Positions 15,850 to 24,773 of a stretch of DNA of 64,000 nucleotides are shown here, piece after piece (position 1 is the first letter of the stretch; each line of letters starts with the position of its first letter). This DNA is from UBA1756 sp045222555 (GTDB lineage: Bacteria; Bacteroidota; Bacteroidia; Bacteroidales; WCHB1-69), in the NCBI GenBank assembly GCA_045222555.1, contig JBGUYY010000088.1:1-64000 (forward strand), given 5' to 3'. A program made the translations under genes and the position numbers. A model generated the notes under the pieces. The model searched no databases. It saw nothing but the letters and a program-made list of their open reading frames with translations, and was not told the DNA's origin.

Positions 15850-18804
15850 ATGAAAAGAATCGTATTCACCCTTTCCCTCTTCTTTGGAATGCTGGTTGCC
15901 GTTATGGCCCAGAATAGCAGAGCCGACCTGCTCAACAATGAACGAGATTTCCTCTACGTGATCACGCACGTGAACACCAAAGCAGAGGTGAACGCCCTCT
16001 CACGCGACTTTTCTGTTGACAACTGCCCGTTCGACGAGCGCACCGGACAGTATGCTGTGCGCATTTACCTCGATCGCAACGAATACAACCGCTTCCTCGA
16101 CCGCAACCTGCCGTTCGAAATCATCCCTGCCGCCGAAGAACGTGCTGGTATGGTAGCCACTACCCTCACGGAACTGATGACCAACTGGAACCAATACCCC
16201 TCCTATCCCGTCTATGAAGAAATCATGGCGCATTTCCAAACCAACTTCCCCGACCTCTGCAAAATCGACACTATCCTGGCCGCCACGCCCTGCACCCAGC
16301 GTCCGCACAAACTGTTAGCCGCCCATATCAGCAACACCCATGGACAAACGGTAGACAAACCAGCATTTCTCTACACCTCCACCATGCACGGTGATGAGGT
16401 AGTGGGATACTACATGATGCTCCGTCTCATCGACTATATCCTCAACAACCCCACCGATCCGCAAGTGCAGAATGTGTTGCAGAATGTGGATTTGTACATC
16501 TGTCCGTTGGAAAATCCTGACGGCACCTATAAGAGCAGCAACACCCAGATCAGCTCCAGCGCATCCAGCCGCTACAACTGGAACAATGTGGATATGAACC
16601 GCAACTACCCGTACTTGCCCGGTGTGAACGGCAGCGCCAATGTGCAGCCCGAAACACAGGCCTATATCAACTGGGTTACCGACAAGCATTTTGTGATGTC
16701 GGTGAACTTCCACGGTGGCGCCGAGCTCACCAACTTCCCGTGGGACACATGGGCTTCCAACACCCGCACCCATGCCGATGACGCTTGGTACCGCTACATC
16801 TGCCAAAATTATGTAGACCAGTGCCAGGCCGTTGACCCGACCTATATGGTAGGCGAAACCGCTTACAACCCGGGCTGCGGTGCTGTGACCGAAGGCGGTG
16901 ACTGGTACGAAATCACCGGTTCGCGCCAAGACTACATGAACTATTACCAGCACTGCCGCGAAGTGACCATGGAGGTGCATTTCGACAAAGTGGTAACCTC
17001 CAACTCGGAACTCCCGACCTATTGGACCAACAGCAAGACCGCGCTCCTCAACTATATTATGGAGTGTACCTACGGTTTCCGCGGCCTTGTGACCGATGCC
17101 GTGACGGGCGAGCCCATCGACGGAGCCAAGGTGTATGTCCGCAACCACGACACCTTCAACTCGGAGGTCTATTCGCACTTCCCGCTGGGTGCGTACTACC
17201 GTCCCATCAAGGCCGGCACCTACACCGTTGAAGTTTCCGCCGATTGTTACGAGACACAGACCTTCACCATCACCACCACCGACGGTGCAGGCCTGCGCCA
17301 CGACGTGCAGCTGCAGCCGTTGGTCTCCACCCCGCAGGTAGCCGACCAGCACATCAATGTCGGACAGGCTGCCACCCTAACGGCTACCTCCAACAACACC
17401 ATCCTGTGGTACGCTTCCGCTACGGCCACCTCTCCCATCGCCACCGGCAACAGCTACACCACCCCCCAGCTTTTTGAAACCACCACTTACTACGTGGAAG
17501 AGCAGGCCACCGACAACGGCACCACCTGCGTGAGCGAACGCACTTCCGCAACCGTCTATGTCACCGAGGGCGTTCACGACACCGTATACGGCTACGACAC
17601 CGTCGTGGCCTGCGACTCGTACACCATCAACGGACAAACGCTCTCCTCTTCCGGTTGCTACCTGATTATGTTCCCCTACGCCGGACAGAACTACGCTGAC
17701 AGTTTGCTGTACCTCAACCTTCAGATTCACAATAGTGTTGAAGTCACCGTACAACAAAGCTACGTGGTGGGTGAAACCTACTACATCGGTACAACGCCGC
17801 ACTATGCTGCCGCCGCTGGCACATACAACTACGACTTGCTGCTGACCTCCCAGTATGGCTGCGATAGCCTCGTGCATTATGAAATTCACGTGAACACCGT
17901 GCCTCCCACCTACTCCGACCTCTCCCTCTCCGGCTGCGGAAGCATCTTCTACGAGGATGAAACCTACACCAACTCGGGTGACTACACCATCGTTTATCCT
18001 GGTGCCGCTGCCAACCTCGGCGACAGCATCCTGACCCTTCACCTGACCATCTATCCCGAATACGAATCCACCAACACGATGAATGTTACCATTGGCAACA
18101 CCTACACCATTGAGGGACAAACTCATACGGCAGCCTATATTGGTACTTTCACATACGAGTACAACCATACTTCCCTTCATGGTTGCGACAGCATCATCCA
18201 CTATGTGGTCAATGTAACTCCTTACACGGAAAATAATGGAGAAATGACCATTGAGACCTGCGCGCCCTTCACCTACGAAGGCGAGGTGCTGATCATGGAT
18301 GGTGACTACACCTTCTATTATCCAGGAGCGGGCGTGGGCGGCACCGACAGTGTGCTCATCATCCACCTAACACTGCACCCCTCCTACGAAATCACCATTG
18401 AGGAACATCTGGAGCTGGGCGAACACTTCGCCATCGGCGACTACGACTTCTATTCCGAGCAGTCGGATATCTACTATTTCGACCGCGAATACGAGACCGC
18501 CTTCGGCTGCGACAGCATCATCCACTACATTCTCAGCGTAGGCAATGTGGGCATTGATGAGGCTTCTAACGGTATCCCGACCCTCGCTCCGAATCCTGCT
18601 ACTGACCAGTGCCACATCAACGGGCTGCAAGAGGGCAGCACTGTGGAGGTGCGCATCTTCAGTACCTACGGCCAGCTGGTAAGAACGGCGACCGTAAGCC
18701 GTGAGCAGTCCACCCTCAGCTTGGAGGGATTGAACAGCGGTACCTATTTCATCCAGATCATTGAAAGCCGGGGCATCACCACCCAGAAAATCATCAAACT
18801 GTAG
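15850..18804 (+). CDS. Secreted M14 zinc carboxypeptidase, T9SS cargo
   Basis: A 984-residue exported protein. The start MKRIVFTLSLFF at 15850 gives a clean signal peptide ending in MAQN; the frame upstream overlaps dapA. The M14 catalytic domain (about 100-400) has the zinc ligands in STMHGDE (about 180) and NFHGG (about 287) and the catalytic Glu in VTMEVHFDK (about 374). A carboxypeptidase-regulatory-like beta-sandwich (about 405-490) and an Ig-like domain (about 495-575) follow. Then come three roughly 95-residue modules each ending in GCDSxxHYxxxV, and a T9SS type A sorting domain (about 915-984; LAPNPATD...GTYFIQI...QKIIKL). It is likely released or anchored at the cell surface to trim peptides. 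Confidence 0.93.
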   Translation: MKRIVFTLSLFFGMLVAVMAQNSRADLLNNERDFLYVITHVNTKAEVNALSRDFSVDNCPFDERTGQYAVRIYLDRNEYNRFLDRNLPFEIIPAAEERAGMVATTLTELMTNWNQYPSYPVYEEIMAHFQTNFPDLCKIDTILAATPCTQRPHKLLAAHISNTHGQTVDKPAFLYTSTMHGDEVVGYYMMLRLIDYILNNPTDPQVQNVLQNVDLYICPLENPDGTYKSSNTQISSSASSRYNWNNVDMNRNYPYLPGVNGSANVQPETQAYINWVTDKHFVMSVNFHGGAELTNFPWDTWASNTRTHADDAWYRYICQNYVDQCQAVDPTYMVGETAYNPGCGAVTEGGDWYEITGSRQDYMNYYQHCREVTMEVHFDKVVTSNSELPTYWTNSKTALLNYIMECTYGFRGLVTDAVTGEPIDGAKVYVRNHDTFNSEVYSHFPLGAYYRPIKAGTYTVEVSADCYETQTFTITTTDGAGLRHDVQLQPLVSTPQVADQHINVGQAATLTATSNNTILWYASATATSPIATGNSYTTPQLFETTTYYVEEQATDNGTTCVSERTSATVYVTEGVHDTVYGYDTVVACDSYTINGQTLSSSGCYLIMFPYAGQNYADSLLYLNLQIHNSVEVTVQQSYVVGETYYIGTTPHYAAAAGTYNYDLLLTSQYGCDSLVHYEIHVNTVPPTYSDLSLSGCGSIFYEDETYTNSGDYTIVYPGAAANLGDSILTLHLTIYPEYESTNTMNVTIGNTYTIEGQTHTAAYIGTFTYEYNHTSLHGCDSIIHYVVNVTPYTENNGEMTIETCAPFTYEGEVLIMDGDYTFYYPGAGVGGTDSVLIIHLTLHPSYEITIEEHLELGEHFAIGDYDFYSEQSDIYYFDREYETAFGCDSIIHYILSVGNVGIDEASNGIPTLAPNPATDQCHINGLQEGSTVEVRIFSTYGQLVRTATVSREQSTLSLEGLNSGTYFIQIIESRGITTQKIIKL

Positions 18805-18819
18805 CAAGAGTTCAATCTC

Positions 18820-19317
18820 ATGAAAACCTTTGAAATCAAGACCACTTTCACCGTTTACGAATCGGAGAAAGAACTGTCGGAAGAGGATCAGAAGTTGCTG
18901 AAGATGGCGCGCAATGCGGCCAACAGGGCCTACGCGGTTTACTCGCAGTTTCATGTCGGCGCGGCGTTGTTGCTTGACAATGGCGAGGTGGTAACCGGCA
19001 ACAACCAGGAGAACTGTGCCTATCCGTCGGGATTGTGTGCGGAGCGCACGACCGCTTTTTATGCTTCTTCTCGGTTCCCGGGGGTTCCGTTCAAGAAGTT
19101 GGTCATCACCGCTGTCAATCCGCAGAGTACGCTCACTACGCCGGTGCCGCCGTGCGGGGCTTGCCGCCAGGTGCTGTCGGAGTACGAGCAGCGAGGCGGG
19201 CATCCCATCACGGTGCTGATGGCCGGGCAGGAAGGCGAGATCTGGCAGGTGGACTCCGTACAAGACCTGCTGCCCCTCACCTTTTCCGACTCGTACCTGC
19301 CGGATATGAATATCTAA
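18820..19317 (+). CDS. cdd: Cytidine deaminase
   Basis: A 165-residue zinc deaminase converting cytidine or deoxycytidine to uridine forms in pyrimidine salvage. The catalytic CAE motif is in CAYPSGLCAERTTAF and the zinc cysteines are in PPCGACRQVLSEY. FHVGAALL near residue 45 is the substrate-binding strand. Length fits the tetrameric class. It sits 15 bases after the M14 peptidase gene in the same direction, probably at the end of the dapA transcript. Confidence 0.94.
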   Translation: MKTFEIKTTFTVYESEKELSEEDQKLLKMARNAANRAYAVYSQFHVGAALLLDNGEVVTGNNQENCAYPSGLCAERTTAFYASSRFPGVPFKKLVITAVNPQSTLTTPVPPCGACRQVLSEYEQRGGHPITVLMAGQEGEIWQVDSVQDLLPLTFSDSYLPDMNI

Positions 19318-19344
19318 TGGGGTTACTTTTCAGCAGTAAAGCAT

Positions 19345-19370
19345 AAAAAATCCCGTCCTTTCAGACGGGA
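19345..19370 (-). terminator. Terminator of tRNA-Arg(CCG)
   Basis: Hairpin TCCCGTC/GACGGGA (19351-19370). On the minus strand it is followed by a T-run; on the plus strand, after cdd, it lacks one. Confidence 0.85.
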
Positions 19371-19375
19371 TGTTG

Positions 19376-19449
19376 TGCCCTCGGCGGGATTCAAACCCAC
19401 GATCTTCAGAACCGGAATCTGACATTCTATTCAGCTGAACTACGAGGGC
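19376..19449 (-). tRNA. tRNA-Arg(CCG)
   Basis: A 74-base cloverleaf with acceptor GCCCTCG/CGAGGGC. The anticodon stem TCAGA/TCTGA encloses TTCCGGT with anticodon CCG (19413-19415), and the T-loop is GTTTGAATC. CCA is not encoded. It is transcribed as a single unit between its own promoter and terminator. Confidence 0.95.
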
Positions 19450-19462
19450 CGCAAATGCGCTG

Positions 19463-19470
19463 CAAAATTA
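19463..19470 (-). promoter_or_regulatory. -7 box for tRNA-Arg
   Basis: TAATTTTG on the minus strand, 13 bases upstream of the tRNA. It is divergent from the tilS box 23 bases away. Confidence 0.65.
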
Positions 19471-19492
19471 CATGAAATTTCGGAAAAACTCG

Positions 19493-19500
19493 TATCTTTG
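19493..19500 (+). promoter_or_regulatory. -7 box for tilS
   Basis: TATCTTTG, 47 bases before the ATG at 19548. Confidence 0.65.
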
Positions 19501-19547
19501 CCAACGATTTTTTTCGCCCAATTTGCCCCATTAAAAAATATATAGTA

Positions 19548-20873
19548 ATGCGGTTGGAGGAACGCTTCATCGAACATCTAAAAAATCTGGTACCCGATGC
19601 CGTCCACGCCCACTATCTGCTGGCCGTGAGCGGAGGGAAAGACTCCACAGCATTAGTGCATCTCTTTCATCATCATCAACTTAATTTTAAAATCGCCCAT
19701 TGTAACTTTCACCTGCGAGGGGAGGAGTCCGATAAAGACGAACAATTTGTAAGAGAGCTGGCCGCCACAATGGACAAAAAACTGCATGTCAAGCAGTTTC
19801 ATACTCTTGAAGCACAACAGGGCTCTGGAAAGTCGGTGGAAATGGTGGCCCGAGAAGAGCGTTATGAATGGTTTGAAACACTCTGTCCAGAAGCCGATTA
19901 CGTCGTAACGGCGCATCACGCCGACGACAATGCCGAAACCCTGCTGCTGAACCTCACACGCGGCACAGGGCTGAAAGGGCTGACGGGCATTCCCACCCGC
20001 AACGGACGACTGCTGCGACCCCTTCTTCCCTTTACATCGGCAGAAATCTTGCAATATCTCTCCGAAAATCACATTCCCTTCCGCACCGATCAAACCAATT
20101 TCTCCTCCCAATACCATCGCAACAAAATCCGTCACGATGTACTGCCCACTCTTCGGGAGCTCAATCCTGAAATCATTCACACACTGTGCAACAATATTTC
20201 AGTTTTCAAACAGCAATACAATTTTTATTTGTCTGAAATTCAAAAATATATATCTACCATCACTTTTACTAAGAATGAAGTTTTGTATATTTCCTGCGAG
20301 AAATTAAAATCGCTGGAACATGCCAAATTGTTGCTTTATGAAACCCTCAAACCCTATCGTTTCACCCCTTCACAAATTGAAGATATTTGGCAGAGTTTGG
20401 AGGGAATATCAGGTAAGACTTTTTTCTCTTCCACTCATATTGCCCTCAAAGACAGGGAGTTTATCATGATTAAAAAAAATGAAAACACGCCAATTTCTCC
20501 TACACTATGCCAAAATTTGGAAGAGTTAAAGGCACTGGGCTTTGACGTAGAGCATAAAACAATGGAGCAACCCCCACAGTTTCCTGCCGCTGCGGATACC
20601 ATATATATAGATGCCGACAAAATGTGTTTTCCTGTGCAGGTGCGGGCATGGGAGGAGGGCGACACCTTCCAGCCGTTCGGCATGCAAGGGAAACAGAAAG
20701 TTAGTGATCTCTTCAATAATTTAAAAATCAATATTTTACAAAAAAGAAACATCCCCATTCTGCTCATCGGCAATGATATTGCCTGGGTAGTGGGCATTCG
20801 CGCCGATCACCGTTTTAGAATTACCTCATCCACACATAGTTACTATAAAATCACTTATTATGGAACCTTTTGA
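19548..20873 (+). CDS. tilS: tRNA(Ile)-lysidine synthetase
   Basis: A 441-residue enzyme that ligates lysine to C34 of the minor tRNA-Ile using ATP, so that it reads AUA. The PP-loop is LAVSGGKDSTALVHLF (about 25-40), followed by HCNFHLRGEESDKDE, the ATP-site YEWFE helix, TAHHADDNAETLLLNLTRGTGLKGLTG (read here in two parts) and RNKIRHDVLP. A C-terminal TilS-type domain (about 365-441) ends the protein. Its last 14 bases overlap the next gene, indicating co-translation. Confidence 0.95.
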   Translation: MRLEERFIEHLKNLVPDAVHAHYLLAVSGGKDSTALVHLFHHHQLNFKIAHCNFHLRGEESDKDEQFVRELAATMDKKLHVKQFHTLEAQQGSGKSVEMVAREERYEWFETLCPEADYVVTAHHADDNAETLLLNLTRGTGLKGLTGIPTRNGRLLRPLLPFTSAEILQYLSENHIPFRTDQTNFSSQYHRNKIRHDVLPTLRELNPEIIHTLCNNISVFKQQYNFYLSEIQKYISTITFTKNEVLYISCEKLKSLEHAKLLLYETLKPYRFTPSQIEDIWQSLEGISGKTFFSSTHIALKDREFIMIKKNENTPISPTLCQNLEELKALGFDVEHKTMEQPPQFPAAADTIYIDADKMCFPVQVRAWEEGDTFQPFGMQGKQKVSDLFNNLKINILQKRNIPILLIGNDIAWVVGIRADHRFRITSSTHSYYKITYYGTF

Positions 20874-21357
20874 CCCTGAAGCCCTGAAAAAAAGACGGAA
20901 CATTTTCCTGCTCATCCTTTGCATACTTGTTTTCGTGGATGCGGGAAGTTCGTTTTTTCAAATGATACTGATGCCCATTTACGCCAAAGAGGAGACGGCT
21001 GAAATGGCACTGGATTTTTACAACAAACTGGGCTCCAATGAGATGGCAGAACAAATGGAACAAATCTTTACGGCGGCCCAGGCGTTGCCGGGGTGGTATT
21101 TTATCCTCTCTTCCCTCCCCTTTCTGCTGGCCATCGTGGCGGCCGTTTTTGTCCTTCGCAGGAAATCCCTTGGTTTTCACCTATTTGTCATTTCACAACT
21201 TTTGGCCTTCTGTTGCCAGAACCTGCTCCTGAAAGAGCCCTTTCAGATGTCGTGGATAACCATTATCTGCTCCATCTGCATCGCACTTTGTTTCTATTTT
21301 CAGCTGAAAGACACCCCAAAAAGTCCAGATGACAACAATGAACAAACTGATAATTAG
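20860..21357 (+). CDS. Small four-helix membrane protein, hypothetical
   Basis: A 165-residue inner-membrane protein with hydrophobic segments at about 14-36, 79-99, 105-122 and 128-147, and a charged tail (KDTPKSPDDNNEQTDN). The loop between the first two segments is acidic and probably faces outward. The start at 20860 overlaps the tilS 3' end by 14 bases in another frame. No family recognised. Confidence 0.75.
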   Translation: MEPFDPEALKKRRNIFLLILCILVFVDAGSSFFQMILMPIYAKEETAEMALDFYNKLGSNEMAEQMEQIFTAAQALPGWYFILSSLPFLLAIVAAVFVLRRKSLGFHLFVISQLLAFCCQNLLLKEPFQMSWITIICSICIALCFYFQLKDTPKSPDDNNEQTDN

Positions 21358-21407
21358 ACAATTATAATTATCTTTTGAAAATATTTTAAATTTTAATTAA
21401 CAAACAC

Positions 21408-21439
21408 TTGAAAATGGGGTGGCGGTTATAGTATCTTTG
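21408..21439 (+). promoter_or_regulatory. Promoter of the HhH/DciA-like gene set
   Basis: TTG (21408-21410), a 21-base spacer and TATCTTTG (21432-21439), 20 bases before the ATG at 21460. Confidence 0.75.
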
Positions 21440-21459
21440 CAGCGTCAAAGATCTCTACC

Positions 21460-22266
21460 ATGTCTCCTCGAAAACCGACCCTGCTACTCGCGCTGCTACT
21501 TTCTGCGCTTATTCTTCCAGCGCAAACCGACAGTACCCTAACGGGGACAAAACTGTCGAAATATTCTATTTCAGATATTTATATCCTCTCCCTTATGCCC
21601 AACAATAGTGCGGCAGGGTGCTTTCTACCATGCTCCTTTATCTCAGCAGAGTTCGAGAACCACTTCTTGGTCAAGGAGATGATGACCAAGCGGGTAGGGG
21701 CGGTATTCCGAAAGGGGCAAAGTGGGTTTACAGTGGAATGCCAGCATTTCGGGTACCGCCGGTTCGGGGAGCTGACGGCAAAGGTCGGCTACAACCGCCG
21801 GTTCGGACAGCACCTTGCCTTCGGACTGCGCTTTCACTACCTGATGACGCACAGCGCGGAGAGTTCGTGCGTGCATTCCATCACCTTCGACCTGTCGTGC
21901 TTCGCCACCCTCGGGAAAAGCATCGGCTTGGGGTTTGCTGTAGTAAATCCTGCAAGACTGAAAGTTGGTATTACGGGGAGGAGCGTGCTGCCCATCCAAC
22001 TGCAATTCGATCTCAATTATAAGATAGGCAAGCAGATCCTGCTCTTTGCACGGGTGGAGAAAGAACTCAAATCGGCCTTTTGCATCGAGGCAGGGGCGAC
22101 ATATCAGGTCAGGATGCTGCATCTTACCGTATCGGCGAGCTTACCGGCACCGTGCGGCACAGTCAGGGTGCACGTTGCCTGCGGACGGTGGCTAATCGGG
22201 GTGAGCGGACAGTATCTCCTGAAGGCTGGATTCATCCCCCAAGCCGATGTGTACTGCACATTCTAA
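21460..22266 (+). CDS. Exported beta-barrel-like protein, hypothetical
   Basis: A 268-residue protein with a signal peptide (KPTLLLALLLSALILPAQT). A beta-rich body alternates hydrophobic and polar residues in strand-like segments ending in aromatic residues (for example FTVECQHFGYRRF, HLAFGLRFHYL, IQLQFDLNYKI), typical of outer-membrane barrels. It has a C-terminal Phe (YCTF), as many outer-membrane proteins do. It lies 24 bases upstream of the HhH protein gene in the same transcript. I do not recognise the family; similar proteins seem to accompany the HhH gene in Bacteroidota. Confidence 0.7.
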   Translation: MSPRKPTLLLALLLSALILPAQTDSTLTGTKLSKYSISDIYILSLMPNNSAAGCFLPCSFISAEFENHFLVKEMMTKRVGAVFRKGQSGFTVECQHFGYRRFGELTAKVGYNRRFGQHLAFGLRFHYLMTHSAESSCVHSITFDLSCFATLGKSIGLGFAVVNPARLKVGITGRSVLPIQLQFDLNYKIGKQILLFARVEKELKSAFCIEAGATYQVRMLHLTVSASLPAPCGTVRVHVACGRWLIGVSGQYLLKAGFIPQADVYCTF

Positions 22267-22290
22267 AATACTCACACCCAATATACTATA

Positions 22291-24390
22291 ATGAAGCTAC
22301 AACATCTCCTTCTGCTACTCACCCTCTTGGAATGGCTGCCTCTAACCGCCCAGCAAGACACCACTGCAACGCCCCTCGACCTGCAAGAACTGCTCTTTGA
22401 AAGACTGGAAAACGATTTCAACAACGTAGAAGAATCGGCAGACTATGCCGACGAGTTGGAAGAGATGTGGCAAACCCGCAATATCAACCTTAACGACCTC
22501 TCCCCTGAAGTAGCCTATAACATACTACAATTAACTGATTATCAATATTATCAACTTCAACTCTATATCGAATTATATGGGGAATTAGTGTCGGTGTATG
22601 AGATAGCCGCCATCGAGGGATTTGACCAAAATTTGGCAGAGAGACTGGCCAAAATCGTGAAGCTGCAACCTCGAAAAAGAGCCAAAACCCGGGTAGGCAC
22701 CTTCTTTCAGCAGTCGCAGCACACGCTCCTGCTGCGCTATCGACAAGTAGTTGAACCACAGGCGGGTTACCATCGGGAAACTGGGAATCGTTACTTAGGG
22801 AACCCTTTACGACTCTGCTGGAAATACACCATGACGAGTGGCGACCACTTTGCAATGGCCCTTGCGGGGGAGAAAGATGCGGGCGAGCAACTTTTCCGGG
22901 GGACGCAGAAACAGGGGTTTGACCACTATGCATGGTACATCAACCTGAAAAACATTGGCATCCTAAAAAACTTAGTGATCGGAAATTACACTTTAAGTTT
23001 TGGTCAAGGAATGGTGATGGGATCGCGGGGGATGGGGGTGAAAGGTGGTGGTGCCGGCATGATTCGACGCTTTCCGGGGTTGGTTCGTGCCACGGCTCCG
23101 ATGAACGAGAGCGGCTGCATGAGAGGGGTAGCCGTCACGATAGGCAATTCGCAATACACTGGCACGGTGTTTTACAGTCACAGCTTTTTCGATGGCTCGG
23201 TCAGCTGCGACAATCTAGGGGAGTGGCTCTTTGAGGGTTCACTCACTCCCACGGGCTACCACCGTACAGAGAGCGAGGTCGCGCAGCGAAACGCCAACCG
23301 CAACCGATGTTTTGGAGGGCACCTGCAAATCAAGCGGCGGATTTTCGAGGTGGGGGTGACGGGCTGCCACACGCAGTTTGTGCTTCCCGTAGCCACAGGA
23401 AGTGAACTCTATCAGAAGTATCGGTTCAGCGGGCGGGCGGTAAGCAACGCGGGGGCAAACTACAAGCTGATTCTGCGCAAAACCATCCTGTTTGGCGAGG
23501 CGGCAGTGAGTGTTTGTTCGCAGCGTACCGGGGTGGGCGTGCTACAAGGTGGCATCTTCGACATTGATCCTCGAAGCAAACTCGCTGTGCTACTGCGGTA
23601 TTACAGTCGCGATTTCGTAAGTCTGTACGGAAATTCCTTTCATACCAACAGCTCATGCAATAGTGAATTTGGGATGTACCTCGCCGCCGACTTCGTGCTG
23701 GGCCGCAAAGCAGAATTGTCGCTCAATGCTGACTTCTATCACTTTTGGTGGCTGAAATACCAGGTGTCGCAACCCTCCGCCGGCTTCGATTTGTCAGGGC
23801 GTTTGGGGCTCCAACTTACCCGACATCTCACCTTGAATTTTCGCTATCAATATGCCAAAAAAGAGCAAAATCAAGCAGCAAAAGAGCACCATCCCTTCAC
23901 CGATGGAAACGACTCGCACAAGTTCCGACTAACCTTCAAGGCCTCCCCCACCAACGCCCTGACTTTCAACACGGAGATGGACTACCTGCTGTCGGTCGGT
24001 GCGGAAAAGAAGGTCACACAAGGCTTTCTGTTTTATCAAGACATCGGCATCAATATCGAGCGGTGGAACTTGGATTTCCAAGGTCGAATTGCCATTTTCG
24101 ACACCGACAGCTATGCTGAACGGCTCTATGCCTACGAACACGACCTTTACCAAACCTTCACCATTAACGGATATTATGGAAAGGGAGTGCGATACTATTT
24201 GATGGTGGGCTATCAATATTCCCTGATGAAAATCCAAGTCCGCTTTTCGCAAACCTATTTCGACGACCGACAGCGCATCAGTTCAGGATTAGCAGAGATT
24301 GAGGGAAACACCAAAAGCGAAGTGTCCCTGCAGCTGATTTTACATATCCGATCATTCCACAAAATAACTCCCCCAAAAACACGTTTATGA
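22291..24390 (+). CDS. Exported HhH protein with beta-barrel domain
   Basis: A 699-residue exported protein with a signal peptide ending near LTAQQD. The N-terminal helical region (about 25-130) carries helix-hairpin-helix-like elements (NINLNDLSPEVAYNILQLT and SVYEIAAIEGFDQNLAERLAKI), similar to ComEA-type DNA-binding modules. The rest (about 150-690) is beta-rich with many strands ending in aromatics, read as an outer-membrane barrel. A conserved-looking segment GNYTLSFGQGMVMGSRG lies near 230-250. It could be a surface DNA-handling protein or an assembly factor; this is inference. Its stop overlaps the start of the DUF721 gene by 4 bases. Confidence 0.75.
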   Translation: MKLQHLLLLLTLLEWLPLTAQQDTTATPLDLQELLFERLENDFNNVEESADYADELEEMWQTRNINLNDLSPEVAYNILQLTDYQYYQLQLYIELYGELVSVYEIAAIEGFDQNLAERLAKIVKLQPRKRAKTRVGTFFQQSQHTLLLRYRQVVEPQAGYHRETGNRYLGNPLRLCWKYTMTSGDHFAMALAGEKDAGEQLFRGTQKQGFDHYAWYINLKNIGILKNLVIGNYTLSFGQGMVMGSRGMGVKGGGAGMIRRFPGLVRATAPMNESGCMRGVAVTIGNSQYTGTVFYSHSFFDGSVSCDNLGEWLFEGSLTPTGYHRTESEVAQRNANRNRCFGGHLQIKRRIFEVGVTGCHTQFVLPVATGSELYQKYRFSGRAVSNAGANYKLILRKTILFGEAAVSVCSQRTGVGVLQGGIFDIDPRSKLAVLLRYYSRDFVSLYGNSFHTNSSCNSEFGMYLAADFVLGRKAELSLNADFYHFWWLKYQVSQPSAGFDLSGRLGLQLTRHLTLNFRYQYAKKEQNQAAKEHHPFTDGNDSHKFRLTFKASPTNALTFNTEMDYLLSVGAEKKVTQGFLFYQDIGINIERWNLDFQGRIAIFDTDSYAERLYAYEHDLYQTFTINGYYGKGVRYYLMVGYQYSLMKIQVRFSQTYFDDRQRISSGLAEIEGNTKSEVSLQLILHIRSFHKITPPKTRL

Positions 24391-24692
24391 AAAATATATA
24401 CCCTCGATACATGGCTGAAATTCCGCTTTCAACGCTTCTACACGAATTCATGAAAAAAAATCATCATGAACGCGAGTATCAGGAGGTGACGGCTGTTGAT
24501 CTTTTCAAGCAGCTACTTCCCGAACAATACCGGTCTATGATACAGCGTGTTAGTGCAAAAAACGGAATCTTGTATGTAAAATCCAACAGCGCCAGTCTGC
24601 GTTTTGAACTGATGAACCAGCGTTCTATCTTCATCCAACAAATCAACCAAAAATTGGGCGGAGAAATCATCAGAGACATCCTTTTTTCATAA
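24387..24692 (+). CDS. DUF721/DciA-like protein
   Basis: A 101-residue basic protein of the DUF721 family, whose member DciA helps load the replicative helicase in bacteria lacking DnaC. A helical N-terminal part is followed by the compact beta-alpha core ISAKNGILYVKSNSASLRFEL-like segment (here VSAKNGILYVKSNSA) and LNQ-type helix IQQINQKLGG. Translational coupling (ATGA overlap) to an outer-membrane HhH protein is unexpected for a replication factor. The start at 24387 follows from that overlap; Met at codon 9 is possible. Confidence 0.75.
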   Translation: MKNIYPRYMAEIPLSTLLHEFMKKNHHEREYQEVTAVDLFKQLLPEQYRSMIQRVSAKNGILYVKSNSASLRFELMNQRSIFIQQINQKLGGEIIRDILFS

Positions 24693-24715
24693 AAGCGGAA
24701 TTTCCTTTCTTCCCC

Positions 24716-24746
24716 TTGTCCATCTTGCCAAAAATTTTTATTTTTG
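24716..24746 (+). promoter_or_regulatory. Promoter of rlmD-dapB-glmM operon
   Basis: TTG (24716-24718), a 20-base spacer and TATTTTTG (24739-24746), 28 bases before the ATG at 24774. The box lies at the very start of the longer open frame, excluding the Met at 24744. Confidence 0.75.
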
Positions 24747-24773
24747 CATTTTATTTCGACAAGGTTTTCTGGC

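Noticed and set aside
16315..18366. Long minus-strand open frames (345 and 329 codons) within the M14 peptidase gene
   Set aside because: They are mirror frames of a repeat-rich coding sequence with GC-rich third positions. No signal, motif or promoter is present.
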